Of a DNA stretch of 64,000 bases, positions 1 through 8,632 are shown piece by piece. The stretch comes from Brevibacterium sp. RIT 803 (GTDB taxonomy: Bacteria; Actinomycetota; Actinomycetes; Actinomycetales; Brevibacteriaceae). Numbering within the stretch: the stretch's first letter is position 1; each line of letters begins with the position of its first letter. The translations under genes were made by a program, and so were the position numbers. The notes beneath the pieces are model-generated. The model was not told the DNA's origin. It saw nothing but the letters and a program-made list of their open reading frames with translations, and made no database searches. The stretch is taken from the NCBI RefSeq assembly GCF_016892625.1, contig NZ_JAFEMW010000005.1, positions 372,001 to 436,000 of the forward strand. Reading direction: 5' to 3'.

Positions 1-760
1 CGACGTCGTCTTCACCTCGGTGACGGAAGAATGGTCGACCGTTGCGGTCGCCGGCCCGAAGTCCCGCGAAGTCATCGCCACACTGGCCCCGCATCTGGAC
101 GTGTCCAATGAGGCCTTCGAATTCATGGGATTCAGGGAGACCACACTGGCCAACGGCATCCCGGCTCGCATCTGCCGCATCTCGTTCTCCGGGGAGCTCG
201 CTTTCGAGATCAACGTCGAGAACTTCTACGGACTGACCGTCTGGGAAGCCGTCGCCGAGGCGGGCGCCGAGTTCGGCATCACCCCCTACGGAACCGAGAC
301 CATGCACGTTCTCCGTGCTGAGAAGGGCTTCATCATCGTCGGCCAGGACACCGATGGGACCGTCACCCCGCAGGACGCGGGCATGGACTGGATCGTTTCG
401 AAGCTCAAGGACTTCATCGGCAAACGTTCCTACTCACGGGTCGATACATCCCGTGAGGACCGCAAGCACCTCGTCGGGGTGCTCCCGGTCGACGGCACGA
501 CACGACTGGCCGAGGGTGCCCAGCTCATCACCTCAGGCACCCCGGTGACCCCCGAGGCGGGACCGGTCCCGATGATCGGCCATGTCACCTCCTCCTACAT
601 CTCCCCGAGCATGGACCGGCCCTTCGGCCTCGCGCTCGTCGAGAACGGCCGGAACCGGATGGGCGAGATCGCACAGTCTCCGGTCGGCGGCGAACTCGTC
701 GATGTCGAGATCACCTCACCCGTCTTCTACGATCCAGAAGGGAACCGCCGCGATGGCTGA
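1..760 (+). CDS. soxA: sarcosine oxidase alpha subunit, C-terminal part (5' truncated by window)
   Basis: Only the last ~250 residues are present; the frame is open from base 2 and enters from outside the window. The visible part is a GCV_T (aminomethyltransferase-like) folate-binding module followed by its beta-barrel domain. It contains the family stretch [22 protein letters not shown] and the following QDAGMDW, typical of heterotetrameric sarcosine oxidase. In that family the alpha subunit oxidises sarcosine with the beta subunit and passes the methyl group to tetrahydrofolate. The stop overlaps the start of the downstream gamma-subunit gene by 8 nt, implying translational coupling. With the betaine and dimethylglycine enzymes at 53-59 kb it completes demethylation of glycine betaine to glycine. 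Confidence 0.93.
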   Translation, partial: DVVFTSVTEEWSTVAVAGPKSREVIATLAPHLDVSNEAFEFMGFRETTLANGIPARICRISFSGELAFEINVENFYGLTVWEAVAEAGAEFGITPYGTETMHVLRAEKGFIIVGQDTDGTVTPQDAGMDWIVSKLKDFIGKRSYSRVDTSREDRKHLVGVLPVDGTTRLAEGAQLITSGTPVTPEAGPVPMIGHVTSSYISPSMDRPFGLALVENGRNRMGEIAQSPVGGELVDVEITSPVFYDPEGNRRDG

Positions 761-1403
761 CACCACCCAGAGAACCCAGCAGAACTTCGACACCCCCGCC
801 GAGGTGCTCGATGCACTCCGCGTCTCACCGGCAGCCCACCTCGCCGAAGACATGGCCACCTCCACCGCCAACGGCGGACAGGCCGTTGGCCTGCGAGAAC
901 GATGCTTCGCTGTCCAACTCGGATTGCGCGCCACCCCCGGAACCGCCTCGGCGGAGGCGCTCGAATCTGCGCTCGGAATCACCCTGCCGCAGCGGGTGGG
1001 CGAGGTCACCGGCGACGCCGCGAGCCTGCACACACTGTGGCTGAGCCCTGATGAATTCCTCACCGTCGACGTCTCCCGACAGCAGCGGCCCGGGGAGACC
1101 CTCGTCGCCGAGGCGGCCCTCGAAGGTCTGCCAGGACAGGCCGTGGATCTCTCGGCCAACCGCACGATCCTCGAACTGACCGGGACGAAGGCAAGAGAGG
1201 TCCTTGAGAAGAGCATCCGCGCCGATCTGCACCCGCGTGTCTTCGGCATCGGCACTGCGATCTCGACCCAGATGGGCCCTGTTCCGATCATCGTGCACCA
1301 CTCATCGGAGCTCGAATATCGGATCTACCCGCGGGCCAGCTTCGCGGACTTCGCGGTCCGCTGGCTGCTCGACGGCATGGCGGAGTTCGTCGCCGACGTC
1401 TGA
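753..1403 (+). CDS. soxG: sarcosine oxidase gamma subunit
   Basis: 216 residues from ATG 753. The start is chosen because it overlaps the soxA stop and begins MADTTQ, where the family N-terminus starts; longer in-frame extensions run inside soxA. Gamma subunits of heterotetrameric sarcosine oxidase are small GCV_T-like proteins that stabilise the alpha/beta complex. Here the C-terminal half carries the recognisable stretch ending in a [16 protein letters not shown] motif and a W-L-x-D-x-M end. The gene is the last of the sox operon; purU follows after 65 nt in the same direction. Identification rests on position after soxA and on overall sequence character rather than on a catalytic motif. 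Confidence 0.88.
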   Translation: MADTTQRTQQNFDTPAEVLDALRVSPAAHLAEDMATSTANGGQAVGLRERCFAVQLGLRATPGTASAEALESALGITLPQRVGEVTGDAASLHTLWLSPDEFLTVDVSRQQRPGETLVAEAALEGLPGQAVDLSANRTILELTGTKAREVLEKSIRADLHPRVFGIGTAISTQMGPVPIIVHHSSELEYRIYPRASFADFAVRWLLDGMAEFVADV

Positions 1404-1468
1404 AATTGACCACGGTGAGCTTCTCACCCAATGATTGAGTACACCCATCGAGCAAGGAAGCAGTGGAT

Positions 1469-2323
1469 ATGCAGGATTACGTCTTCACCCTGGAATGCGA
1501 CGAACGGCCGGGAATTCTCCATTCCGTCACCGGAGCCCTTCTCACCCACGGCGGTGACATCAAGGAGCTCAAGCAGTTCGACGACCAATTCGCCGAGCGC
1601 CTGTTCCTCAGGATCGACTTCAGTCTCCAGGACGAGTCGAGGGCCTCGATCGATGCTCTGCGCACGGACTTCGAAGGCATCGGCTCCGAGTTCGAGGCGA
1701 CGTGGAAGCTGTGGCCGCAGGGGGAGAAGCGTCGGGTCCTCATCATGGTCTCGAAGTTCGAGCACTGCCTCAATGACCTGCTGTTCCGGTCCCAGATCGG
1801 TGAGCTGCCCATCGAGATCGCGGCCGTGGTGTCCAATCACCCCGACCACCGTGAACTCGTCGAATGGCACCACATCCCGTTCTTCCGCATCCCGGTGACC
1901 AAGGAGACGAAGCCGGAGGCAGAGGCGAAGCTGCTCGATCTCGTCGACCGCTTCGAGATCGATCTCGTCGTCCTCGCCCGCTATATGCAGGTCCTCTCCG
2001 ATGACCTGGCGCGTGAGCTGACGGGCAAGGCCATCAACATCCACCACTCGTTCCTGCCATCGTTCAAGGGCGCCAAGCCCTACCATCAGGCATGGGAGCG
2101 GGGAGTCAAGACTGTCGGGGCGACCGCACACTTCGTCGACAGCGAACTCGACGAGGGCCCGATCATCGCCCAGCAGGTCGTCGACGTCGACCACTCCTTC
2201 GGGCCCAAAGACCTCGTTGCCGCTGGCCGTGACGCCGAGTGCAAGGCGCTGTCCAATGCCGTGAAGTGGCACTGCGACGGCCGCGTGTTCCTGTCGGGAA
2301 AGCGCACCGTCGTCCTGCGGTGA
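1469..2323 (+). CDS. purU: formyltetrahydrofolate deformylase
   Basis: 284 residues. It hydrolyses 10-formyl-THF to THF and formate. An N-terminal ACT-type regulatory domain (residues ~1-85, starting MQDYVFTLECDERPGI) precedes the formyltransferase fold. The catalytic segment NIHHSFLPSFKGAKPYHQA and the later GATAHFV...DEGPIIAQ are intact, giving the Asn/His/Asp set of the family. AAGGAAG at 1454-1460 is well spaced from ATG 1469, so this start is preferred over GTG 1463, which lies only 2 nt from it. Placement right after soxAG makes sense: sarcosine and dimethylglycine demethylation load C1 units on THF, and PurU returns free THF and formate. Confidence 0.95.
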   Translation: MQDYVFTLECDERPGILHSVTGALLTHGGDIKELKQFDDQFAERLFLRIDFSLQDESRASIDALRTDFEGIGSEFEATWKLWPQGEKRRVLIMVSKFEHCLNDLLFRSQIGELPIEIAAVVSNHPDHRELVEWHHIPFFRIPVTKETKPEAEAKLLDLVDRFEIDLVVLARYMQVLSDDLARELTGKAINIHHSFLPSFKGAKPYHQAWERGVKTVGATAHFVDSELDEGPIIAQQVVDVDHSFGPKDLVAAGRDAECKALSNAVKWHCDGRVFLSGKRTVVLR

Positions 2324-2400
2324 GTTTGTGGGGCCGGGGCGCAGCCCCGCTGCATGTCATCGTGGGGCGACCCTAGCCTCGAGAGCAGACTCTGGGGAGT

Positions 2401-2457
2401 GTGCTCTCGACGCTCAGCTGTGCTCTCGACGCTCAGCTGTACCCTCGACGCCAACCT
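2401..2457. repeat. three tandem 19-nt units after purU
   Basis: Units lie at 2401-2419, 2420-2438 and 2439-2457. The first two are identical (GTGCTCTCGACGCTCAGCT). The third differs at several bases but keeps CTCGACGC. The repeat sits in the 166-bp gap between convergent purU and the Ldh-type gene. No hairpin with a T tract was seen, so a terminator role is not supported. Confidence 0.8.
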
Positions 2458-2489
2458 GTACCGGGGTAGTCCATGAGACGGCCGCGGAT

Positions 2490-3479
2490 CTAGCGAGCGG
2501 CCCGCTCGAGCAGTGCCGCGTGGGTGTCTCGGGGCAGGTCGATGACTGCGTCGTCGCGCTTGCGCCCGAAGTCGATTCCGAAATCCTGCTCGAGTCTCGC
2601 CAGATGCTCTTCGACCCGGAACGGGTACTCCGAGTCGAAGGCATCAGCGCTGATTGCGATCACGAAGAGTCCGGTTCCGGGAGTCGTCGTTCCCTCGTCG
2701 ATAGATGGTGCATCCACCGAGAAATTCGCGCCTCCGTGTGCTGCGAGGAGTTCGATCATCAGGGCAAGATTGCTGCCCTTGACCCCGCCGAAGGGAAGCA
2801 GCGAGCCGGCCAGTCCCTGCTCAGGATCGGTCGTCGCAGTCCCATCCGGAGCCTGCGCCCACCCCTCGGGGATCGACGCCCCACGCTCGGCGGCTCCGCG
2901 AACGTTTACCCAGGCCGTGGCGCTGCTGGCCTGATCGAACATGCGCGGCCCCTGCGAGTGAGGGAGCGCGAAGGAGAACGGGTTCGTCCCGGCGACCGTG
3001 TCGCGGCTGCCGAAGAGTGACATGAGCGCTGACGAATTCGCTCCGGCCATGGCAATGAGACCACGATGGGCCAAACGCATCGTGTAATAGCCGAGCTCAC
3101 CGGCGGGAAACGCATTCATGACGTTGAGGATCGAGATGCCCAGGCTGGCGGCTGAGTCCGCGAAGCAATCGAACACCTCGTCGAAGGCGAGCTGGGCGAT
3201 GCCTCCATCGGCGTCGACAAGATGGGTCGCCGGCAATCGGTTGACGGACTTCGGACTGGCGGCACCGTTGATCCGACCGGACTCGAGACCGTCGAGGTAG
3301 TCGAAGAGGTGCGACGTACCGACCTGGATCTTGCCGCGCCGATCCGCCGCGACCGTGGCAGCTGCCAGTGATGCCGCCAAACGGTCTGATCCGCCCGCAG
3401 CGAGAATCGCAGCGAAGCACAGGCGCTCCAGCTCGTCTGCGGGCAGGGAAACGGAAGCGGGTTCGTCGGCAACAGGCAT
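2490..3479 (-). CDS. Ldh-family (malate/L-lactate/sulfolactate dehydrogenase-like) NAD(P)H oxidoreductase
   Basis: About 329 residues. The protein belongs to the Ldh_2 fold (MDH2/ComC/DpkA type), distinct from classical Rossmann lactate dehydrogenases. Visible features are the N-terminal helical HGI-type entry region, the central GTNPFSFALP segment that binds cofactor, and the near C-terminal PFGGVKGSNLALMIELL motif typical of the family. Substrates of relatives include malate, lactate, sulfolactate, ureidoglycolate and piperideine-2-carboxylate, so the exact reaction is open. It lies 24 nt downstream of the Orn/Lys/Arg decarboxylase gene on the same strand, so an amine or amino-acid-derived keto or imino acid is a reasonable guess. 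GTG 3488 is an alternative start; GAGGAG sits just before ATG 3479. Confidence 0.85.
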   Translation of the reverse strand: MPVADEPASVSLPADELERLCFAAILAAGGSDRLAASLAAATVAADRRGKIQVGTSHLFDYLDGLESGRINGAASPKSVNRLPATHLVDADGGIAQLAFDEVFDCFADSAASLGISILNVMNAFPAGELGYYTMRLAHRGLIAMAGANSSALMSLFGSRDTVAGTNPFSFALPHSQGPRMFDQASSATAWVNVRGAAERGASIPEGWAQAPDGTATTDPEQGLAGSLLPFGGVKGSNLALMIELLAAHGGANFSVDAPSIDEGTTTPGTGLFVIAISADAFDSEYPFRVEEHLARLEQDFGIDFGRKRDDAVIDLPRDTHAALLERAAR

Positions 3480-3503
3480 GCTCCTCACGCTACCGCAGGA
3501 GGT

Positions 3504-5030
3504 TCAGTCCGACTCAGCCACGACGTTGAAGGTGTCCATCCTCGAATCCTGTGCTCCGCGGACATAGCCGGACGGTGCCGCGGCCGTGGCGCGAAGGAAG
3601 TCGACGACTTCGGCGCTGAGCACCTCACCGGGCAGAACATTGGGCACGCCGGGCGGGTACGCGGCCAGAGCATCGGCCGAGACCCTGCCGACAGCCTCGG
3701 CGAAGGGAACGGTCTGGGGCGCCGCGAAGTAGGCATCGCTGATCTCCAGTCGCTTCTCGCAGCTGCCGGGCAGCACGATGGGACGCTCCGGCTCGGACTC
3801 GGAGCGCGGCAGTTCCTGCAGTGCGGTCCAGAATCGTTCGACGTCGACGGGAGATGTCGCGCCGATGAGAAGCAGCAGCGCCGACGGGGTCGCCAGCTCG
3901 CAGTAGATCCGGTGGTCGCGGATGAGCTGGTACTGGGCATCAGCGCCGGTGATCCCGGCGCCTCGGGTGTCGATGGCGACCTTGAACGGATCGTTGGCGA
4001 TCGCATCATGGCCGCCGAGGATATCGGGAGTCGCGTCGCGGAACCTCGAGTCGTTCTGAACTCGAGTTCGGATCTCCTCGGCGGTGGCCAGTGCTTCGTC
4101 GATCGCCTCCGGGTGGATGACGAGATGACGGCGTGCCTCGTCGAGGGAGGACAGGAGGATGGCACTGGACGAGGTCGACTGATAGGACTTCACGACTCGA
4201 TCGACAAGCGTTTCGATGCGCTGTGCCTGCCGCCCGCGGCCGAGGTGGACCATCGCGGACTGCGCCAAAGATCCGGCGCCTTTGTGGGTGCTGGAGATGA
4301 CGAGATCGGCACCGAGGCGCACAGCGTTGACGGGCAGCTGCGGGTGCATGCCGAAGTGGGAGCCCCAGGCCTCATCGACGATGAGGGGAACATCGTGAGC
4401 GTGGGCCACCTCGGCGATGGCGCCGATATCTGCCACAGCGCCGAAGTAGCTGGGGGAGACGAGGTAGACGGCTGCGGACCCCGGATGCTCGGTCAGTGCG
4501 TACTCGACCTGGGCCGGCGTCACACCGTGTGAGGAGCCGAGGCCAGGATCGACGCGACCGTGGATGAAGTGCGGGCGCAGTTCGGCGTGAGTGACGCCAT
4601 CGATGACCGAGGAGTGGACGCTGCGCTGGAGGACGAATTCGCGCCCCAAACCGCGCACAACGGTCGTTGCGATGTGATTGCCGCCGGAGGCGCCATTGGT
4701 GATGAACCAGGTGCGGGCTGCGCCCCAGGCCTCGGCGGCGAGCTGCTGGGCGGCCATGATCGGCGTGACCCGATCGTGGTTGATCATCCGCCAGTTCTCC
4801 TGGTCCACACCGCTGAAGAGCATGGGGAAGTCGATGCTCATGCCAGCCTCACCGACGACTTCGGCCAGTCCCGGCGCATGGTCGCGGCTGCCCTGGTGGG
4901 CGGGCACATGCAGGCGCTGCCAATCCTCGGCGGCCAAGGAGCGCACCGCCTCGGCATACGGCGCGGTGTATTGGCGAGGGTCGATGGCGGTGGCTGTGGT
5001 GTCCGGGTGCAGATGGGATTCGGCGAGCAT
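3504..5030 (-). CDS. Orn/Lys/Arg decarboxylase family PLP enzyme
   Basis: 508 residues from ATG 5030. It is a fold-type I PLP enzyme of the OLADC group. The segment LYLVSPSYFGAVADI-like region, VDEAWGSHF, and SSTHKGAGSLAQ with the Schiff-base lysine are all present, and the C-terminal decarboxylase domain ends with LPPGVPNVLPGE-type residues. Length is close to the short SpeA/YaaO-like form lacking the wing domain of E. coli inducible enzymes. The expected reaction is decarboxylation of arginine, lysine or ornithine to a polyamine precursor; the substrate is not determined. A LysR gene is divergent at 5105 and probably controls it. An upstream GTG at 5084 is in frame but would overlap the regulatory palindrome. 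Confidence 0.88.
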   Translation of the reverse strand: MLAESHLHPDTTATAIDPRQYTAPYAEAVRSLAAEDWQRLHVPAHQGSRDHAPGLAEVVGEAGMSIDFPMLFSGVDQENWRMINHDRVTPIMAAQQLAAEAWGAARTWFITNGASGGNHIATTVVRGLGREFVLQRSVHSSVIDGVTHAELRPHFIHGRVDPGLGSSHGVTPAQVEYALTEHPGSAAVYLVSPSYFGAVADIGAIAEVAHAHDVPLIVDEAWGSHFGMHPQLPVNAVRLGADLVISSTHKGAGSLAQSAMVHLGRGRQAQRIETLVDRVVKSYQSTSSSAILLSSLDEARRHLVIHPEAIDEALATAEEIRTRVQNDSRFRDATPDILGGHDAIANDPFKVAIDTRGAGITGADAQYQLIRDHRIYCELATPSALLLLIGATSPVDVERFWTALQELPRSESEPERPIVLPGSCEKRLEISDAYFAAPQTVPFAEAVGRVSADALAAYPPGVPNVLPGEVLSAEVVDFLRATAAAPSGYVRGAQDSRMDTFNVVAESD

Positions 5031-5071
5031 GAGTCCCACGCTAGGCGTCGAAAGCTTTCTAGGATATAGCA

Positions 5072-5079
5072 AGATATCT
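5072..5079. promoter_or_regulatory. AGATATCT palindrome in the decarboxylase/LysR divergent promoter
   Basis: The 74-bp gap between the decarboxylase start (5030) and the LysR start (5105) holds the perfect 8-bp palindrome AGATATCT within an AT-rich stretch. LysR proteins usually bind T-N11-A dyads next to their own gene, so this is a plausible operator. It is short and otherwise unsupported. Confidence 0.3.
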
Positions 5080-5104
5080 ATCACCGTGACATAGTGTCTA
5101 TGCC

Positions 5105-6019
5105 ATGATGAATCTGCAGCAGTTTCGGGTGCTCATAGCGATCAGGGACGAGGGAAGCCTCAACCGGGCCGCCGAGGTGCTCGAACACGGGGTCCCGACC
5201 GTGACCCATCACCTGCGTACCCTCGAATCCCATCTGCGGGTCAAGCTCGTCGACCGGGCACGGAACGGAACTCGACTCACGCCCTTGGGCGAGTCCTTTG
5301 TCGAAGAGATCGAACCGGTTCTGGCACGCATCGATCGGGCCGAGCAGCTCATCACCGCACAACGCGATGCCGGCGTAGTGTCCCTGCGCGTCGGGTCGTT
5401 CTCCTCGATCGGCTCACGACTGCTCCCCGCCGCAATCACAGAGCTCCAGCAGCGGACGTCCGTGCGCGTCGAGGTCGTCGAGGCTGAACCCAGCGAGGTC
5501 GTGCGGATGCTCCACAGCGGTGAGGTCCACGCCGGCCTCATCTACGACATTCCCGAGCTGCCTGAATTCGCGGGCCCCGAGCTGCGGCTGCGCACTCTCC
5601 TCGACGAGCCCTACCGGGTCATGGTCGCCGACAACGGAGAACTGGCCGGCTACGAGATCCTCGACTTCGCGACGATGAGTGACGTCGACTGGGTGCTCAG
5701 CCACAACGAGTCGGAAGCGTCCGTGCGGGTGCTGCGGCGGATCTCCCGGGGACTGGGATACGAGCTGCGCGAACTCATGCGCAGCGACGACCTCTACATG
5801 ATCCACGGGCTCGTGGCCGAAGGTCTCGGATGCGCCTTGACCACAGAGGTGGCCGTGGACACCGACTTCGACGTCGTCCTCAGGCCGGCCAAGCAGGATC
5901 TGGGGCAGCGCCGGGTCTCGTTCGTGACCCGTTCGGGCCCGAATCCTGAGGCCGTGGGTTGGCTGGGCGAGATCCTGAGTGCGGTGGCCACGCGACTGGA
6001 GGCCGCCTCGGCGGGATGA
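5105..6019 (+). CDS. LysR-family transcriptional regulator
   Basis: 304 residues. The N-terminal winged helix-turn-helix (residues ~1-60: NLQQFRVLIAIRDEGSLNRAAEVL...TVTHHLRTLE) and the LysR substrate-binding domain (from ~90) are clear. It is transcribed divergently from the Orn/Lys/Arg decarboxylase, the usual arrangement for a LysR activator and its target. ATG 5108 is an equally possible start. No strong Shine-Dalgarno is visible. The 3' end is convergent with the IclR gene, 27 nt apart. Confidence 0.92.
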   Translation: MMNLQQFRVLIAIRDEGSLNRAAEVLEHGVPTVTHHLRTLESHLRVKLVDRARNGTRLTPLGESFVEEIEPVLARIDRAEQLITAQRDAGVVSLRVGSFSSIGSRLLPAAITELQQRTSVRVEVVEAEPSEVVRMLHSGEVHAGLIYDIPELPEFAGPELRLRTLLDEPYRVMVADNGELAGYEILDFATMSDVDWVLSHNESEASVRVLRRISRGLGYELRELMRSDDLYMIHGLVAEGLGCALTTEVAVDTDFDVVLRPAKQDLGQRRVSFVTRSGPNPEAVGWLGEILSAVATRLEAASAG

Positions 6020-6046
6020 GTCGTGGTGTCGGTGCGAAGCCGGTGA

Positions 6047-6937
6047 TCAGGGATCGGCCTGTGTGCCCAGCGCCTCGGCGATGGCCTTGGCCTCGCGACG
6101 GAGCAGAGCGACGAGGCGTTCGACGCGGGGGCCGGTGACGCGGTCGGCGATGCTCGCGATCGACAGGGCCGCGCGGGGGCGGCTGCCGCGGATCCGCAGC
6201 GGTACGCCCACGGCCCACGACCCCTGGGCGAAGAGGCCTGGATTGTGGACGAAGCCGTCGACTCGGGCCCGGTCGATGATGTCGCGCAGCTGCGTGACCG
6301 AGACCTTGGGATACCGTTCGGCGAAGATCTGGGCGTTGGCCTCGAACTGGGCGTCCACCTCGGCAGGGGAGAGTTCGGAGAGAATCGCGAGACTGCCCGC
6401 GCCGATGCCCAGCGGGTGGCGATCGCCCACGGACAGGGCGTTGTTCAGAATCTCACCGAAGCCCTCCTCGCGGCGGGCGCAGATCGAGTAGTTGCCGGTG
6501 CGCAGAGTCAGAAAGGCTGTGTCCCGGCTCAGCTCGGCCAAGCGCAGCAGGCTCGACTCCGACTCCGTGACCAGCGGATCGACAGATTTCTGAGCAAGCT
6601 GGCCGAGGATCTGCGACTGCACGCCGAGGCGGTAGCCACCCTCCTCGAAGCGTTCGACGTATCCCATGGCGATGAGCGCCTGGAGCATTCGGTGGACGCT
6701 GGCCTTGGGGCGGCCGCTGATCGAGGCGACCTCGGACAGGCTGGCTCCGCTGCTGCGCTCGCCGGCGATGAGCCCGACGAGGTTGAGCAGGGTCAGCGCT
6801 CGCTGGATGCTCTGGGCGCCGGTGCCGGGCTCGAGGTCGTCGACGGCGTGGGCGACGTTGAACGACGCTGACCGTCGCAGGATCTTCCCACGCATCTTCA
6901 TCCGGTGTTCGTCATTGGGGTCGGCGCCGTTGTGCAT
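6047..6937 (-). CDS. IclR-family transcriptional regulator
   Basis: About 296 residues. An unusual ~40-residue polar N-terminal extension precedes the winged HTH (SIQRALTLLNLVGLIAGER...GRPKASVHRMLQALIAMGYVER). The IclR effector domain follows from ~residue 115 to the end. The start is uncertain: ATG 6937 has the hexamer CATAAT 6 nt upstream, which would fit a leaderless transcript, while GTG 6961 extends the protein by 8 residues. It has no obvious partner: downstream is a convergent LysR, upstream the 3' end of an SDR gene on the same strand. The target is unknown. Confidence 0.9.
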   Translation of the reverse strand: MHNGADPNDEHRMKMRGKILRRSASFNVAHAVDDLEPGTGAQSIQRALTLLNLVGLIAGERSSGASLSEVASISGRPKASVHRMLQALIAMGYVERFEEGGYRLGVQSQILGQLAQKSVDPLVTESESSLLRLAELSRDTAFLTLRTGNYSICARREEGFGEILNNALSVGDRHPLGIGAGSLAILSELSPAEVDAQFEANAQIFAERYPKVSVTQLRDIIDRARVDGFVHNPGLFAQGSWAVGVPLRIRGSRPRAALSIASIADRVTGPRVERLVALLRREAKAIAEALGTQADP

Positions 6938-7069
6938 GCTTCCATTATGGTCATCTTGCACCCGCGCACGGTACCCGCCGTATCACTGTCGGTTGGCAGG
7001 TGCTCGATCACTGTCGGTTGACGGATGCTCGTTGGAGCGGAGAGCCGATCGTGACTGTGGGGCCGATCG

Positions 7070-7807
7070 TTACCAGGGCACGGGGCCGTCGTTGTCGGTG
7101 AATGTTCCGGTCGGGCCGTCGCTGGGGATGGTTGTCATCCGGACTGCTTGGGCAGCTCCCTGCGCTGGGGTGAGCTGGCCGCGGAATCCGTTGAGGTCGG
7201 TTGCGACGAATCCCGGGCACACGGCGTTGACGAGGATCTTCTCCGGGGCCAGTCCTCGCGCGTACTGGATTGTCAGCGAAGTGAGTGCCGTTTTGGAAGG
7301 GACATATCCGAGAGCGATCGGATCGGGTTGGTTGAAATCCGAGGTCAAGGTCAGCGATCCCGCGCTGCTGGAGACGTTGACGATGCGCGGACTCTCAGAG
7401 AGGCGAAGGAGCGGAAGGAATGCGGTTGTCACAGTGACGACTCCGAAGACGTTCGTCTCGAAGATGAAGCGGATGTCGTCGACGTTCGCGGAGGCAGGTG
7501 ACTGTCCTGCGAAGTCGGCGCCCGGCCGTCCGCTGATCCCGGCATTGTTGACCAGCGCGTCCAGGCGTCCGAACCGGTCCTTGACGGAGTCGGCCGCCGC
7601 AGCTGCCGATGCGGCGTCGGTGACGTCGAGGGTCACCGAGGTGACGTCTCCGCCGGCCGCTCGCAGCTCGGCAGCCGTCTCTTCGCCGTTGGCGGCGCTT
7701 CTGGCGCCGATCACTACGGTGTGTCCGAGGTCGGCGAGCTGGCGTGCTATCTCGCGGCCGATTCCCTTGTTGCCGCCCGTGACGAGCGCAATCATTGTCT
7801 CTGGCAT
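7070..7807 (-). CDS. SDR-family NAD(P)-dependent oxidoreductase
   Basis: 245 residues from ATG 7807, which is preceded by GAAGGAG. It is a classical short-chain dehydrogenase: the TGGNKGIG nucleotide-binding motif is at residues ~10-17, NNAG at ~80, a serine in NVSSSAGSL at ~135 and YVPSK (Tyr-x-x-x-Lys) about 17 residues later. The C-terminus resembles carbonyl reductase-like SDRs acting on small aldehydes or ketones. It is divergent from a TetR gene with a palindrome-rich gap between them, so it is probably the TetR target and induced by a xenobiotic or carbonyl compound. The longer in-frame upstream extension would run through the operators and was not used. Confidence 0.9.
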   Translation of the reverse strand: MPETMIALVTGGNKGIGREIARQLADLGHTVVIGARSAANGEETAAELRAAGGDVTSVTLDVTDAASAAAAADSVKDRFGRLDALVNNAGISGRPGADFAGQSPASANVDDIRFIFETNVFGVVTVTTAFLPLLRLSESPRIVNVSSSAGSLTLTSDFNQPDPIALGYVPSKTALTSLTIQYARGLAPEKILVNAVCPGFVATDLNGFRGQLTPAQGAAQAVRMTTIPSDGPTGTFTDNDGPVPW

Positions 7808-7853
7808 GGAGCTCCTTCGGTGGGGCCACCCGACGGTGGCGAATCTCGGATAG

Positions 7854-7912
7854 ACTTGCGAGGCAAGTGGATAGCTTGTCCACTTAACCTTACCGGAGAG
7901 CCTATCCACTTG
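7854..7912. promoter_or_regulatory. inverted-repeat cluster, likely TetR operator between SDR and TetR genes
   Basis: Three overlapping dyads are readable. ACTTGC-GAG-GCAAGT lies at 7854-7868. AAGTGGA-N7-TCCACTT lies at 7865-7885. An 11-nt pair, CAAGTGGATAG (7864-7874) and CTATCCACTTG (7902-7912), also occurs. The cluster sits immediately upstream of the TetR start at 7919 and between the two divergent genes, the standard place for an autoregulated TetR operator. Confidence 0.65.
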
Positions 7913-7918
7913 GAAGAG

Positions 7919-8506
7919 ATGTCACTGAAATCTTCGTCACCGAGCCCGAAGCGCTCCGATGCCAAGCGCAATAGGGACAAGATACTCACCGCGGCGCGAG
8001 CAGTCTTCGCAGAATCCGATAACACCGTGTCGCTCGCCGAAGTGTCGCGGCGTGCGGGTGTCGGTATGGCTACCCTGTATCGGAATTTCCCAAGTCGTCT
8101 CGACCTCTTGGAAGCGCTCTACGCCAATGAGGCCGACATCGCCTTCGCTCCGCCCGAGTCCCTGCCGAGCTCCGATCCGGGAGCAGCATTTCGGACGTGG
8201 CTGCGCCAGTTCTACTGCTTTGCCGCTGGCAAGAAGCAATTTGCCGCGGAACTGCTGACTCAGCTCAACCGAGACAGTCCGATCTTCGATGACACGAGGT
8301 CGCGAGTCATCGCTGTGGGTCGACCGCTGTTCGATGCTGCGCTGAGCGCCCGTCAGCTGCGTGAGGACGTTCAACTCGAACAGATACTGGAGATGTTGGT
8401 CGCGCTTTCGGCCATTGCAGGCGACGCTGAGTATCGTGAAGCGATGCTCGACGTCGTTCTCGACGGCCTCACTCCCACGCCGGAACGCGGAGGCCCTCTC
8501 GGCTGA
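7919..8506 (+). CDS. TetR/AcrR-family transcriptional regulator
   Basis: 195 residues. The N-terminal HTH is clear (RDKILTAARAVFAE...SLAEVSRRAGVGMATLYRNFPSRLDLLEALY). The C-terminal ligand domain resembles the SbtR-type TetR C-terminal fold (stretch FAAELLTQLNRDSPIFDDTR). ATG 7919 follows GGAAGAG, a tight spacing. A longer open frame extends upstream but would translate the operator region. It is likely an autoregulated repressor of the divergent SDR gene. Confidence 0.9.
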   Translation: MSLKSSSPSPKRSDAKRNRDKILTAARAVFAESDNTVSLAEVSRRAGVGMATLYRNFPSRLDLLEALYANEADIAFAPPESLPSSDPGAAFRTWLRQFYCFAAGKKQFAAELLTQLNRDSPIFDDTRSRVIAVGRPLFDAALSARQLREDVQLEQILEMLVALSAIAGDAEYREAMLDVVLDGLTPTPERGGPLG

Positions 8507-8514
8507 CCGCGCTG

Positions 8515-8591
8515 GTCAACAGCCCTGGCCCAGTCAACAGCCCTGGCCCAGTCAACGGCCTGGGGAGGACTGGTCAACGGTCTGGGGAGGG
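8515..8591. repeat. tandem GTCAAC-headed repeats downstream of the TetR gene
   Basis: Two identical 18-nt units (GTCAACAGCCCTGGCCCA) occupy 8515-8532 and 8533-8550. Two degenerate units beginning GTCAACGG(C/T)CTGGGGAGG follow at 8551 and 8573. They fill most of the 126-bp gap before the next gene. Their function is unknown. Confidence 0.75.
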
Positions 8592-8632
8592 CGCACACTG
8601 AAGGCACCGCATCCGCTCTGGGAGGAGCAATC

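Noticed and set aside
2401..2457. Possible CRISPR array
   Set aside because: Units are contiguous without spacers, only three copies exist, and no cas gene is present in the window.
2328..3020. 230-residue plus-strand frame after purU
   Set aside because: Antisense to the Ldh-type gene and starting inside the tandem repeat region; no Shine-Dalgarno.
7808..7909. Longer N-terminus for the SDR protein
   Set aside because: It would translate through the TetR operator cluster; ATG 7807 has GAAGGAG and the family start.
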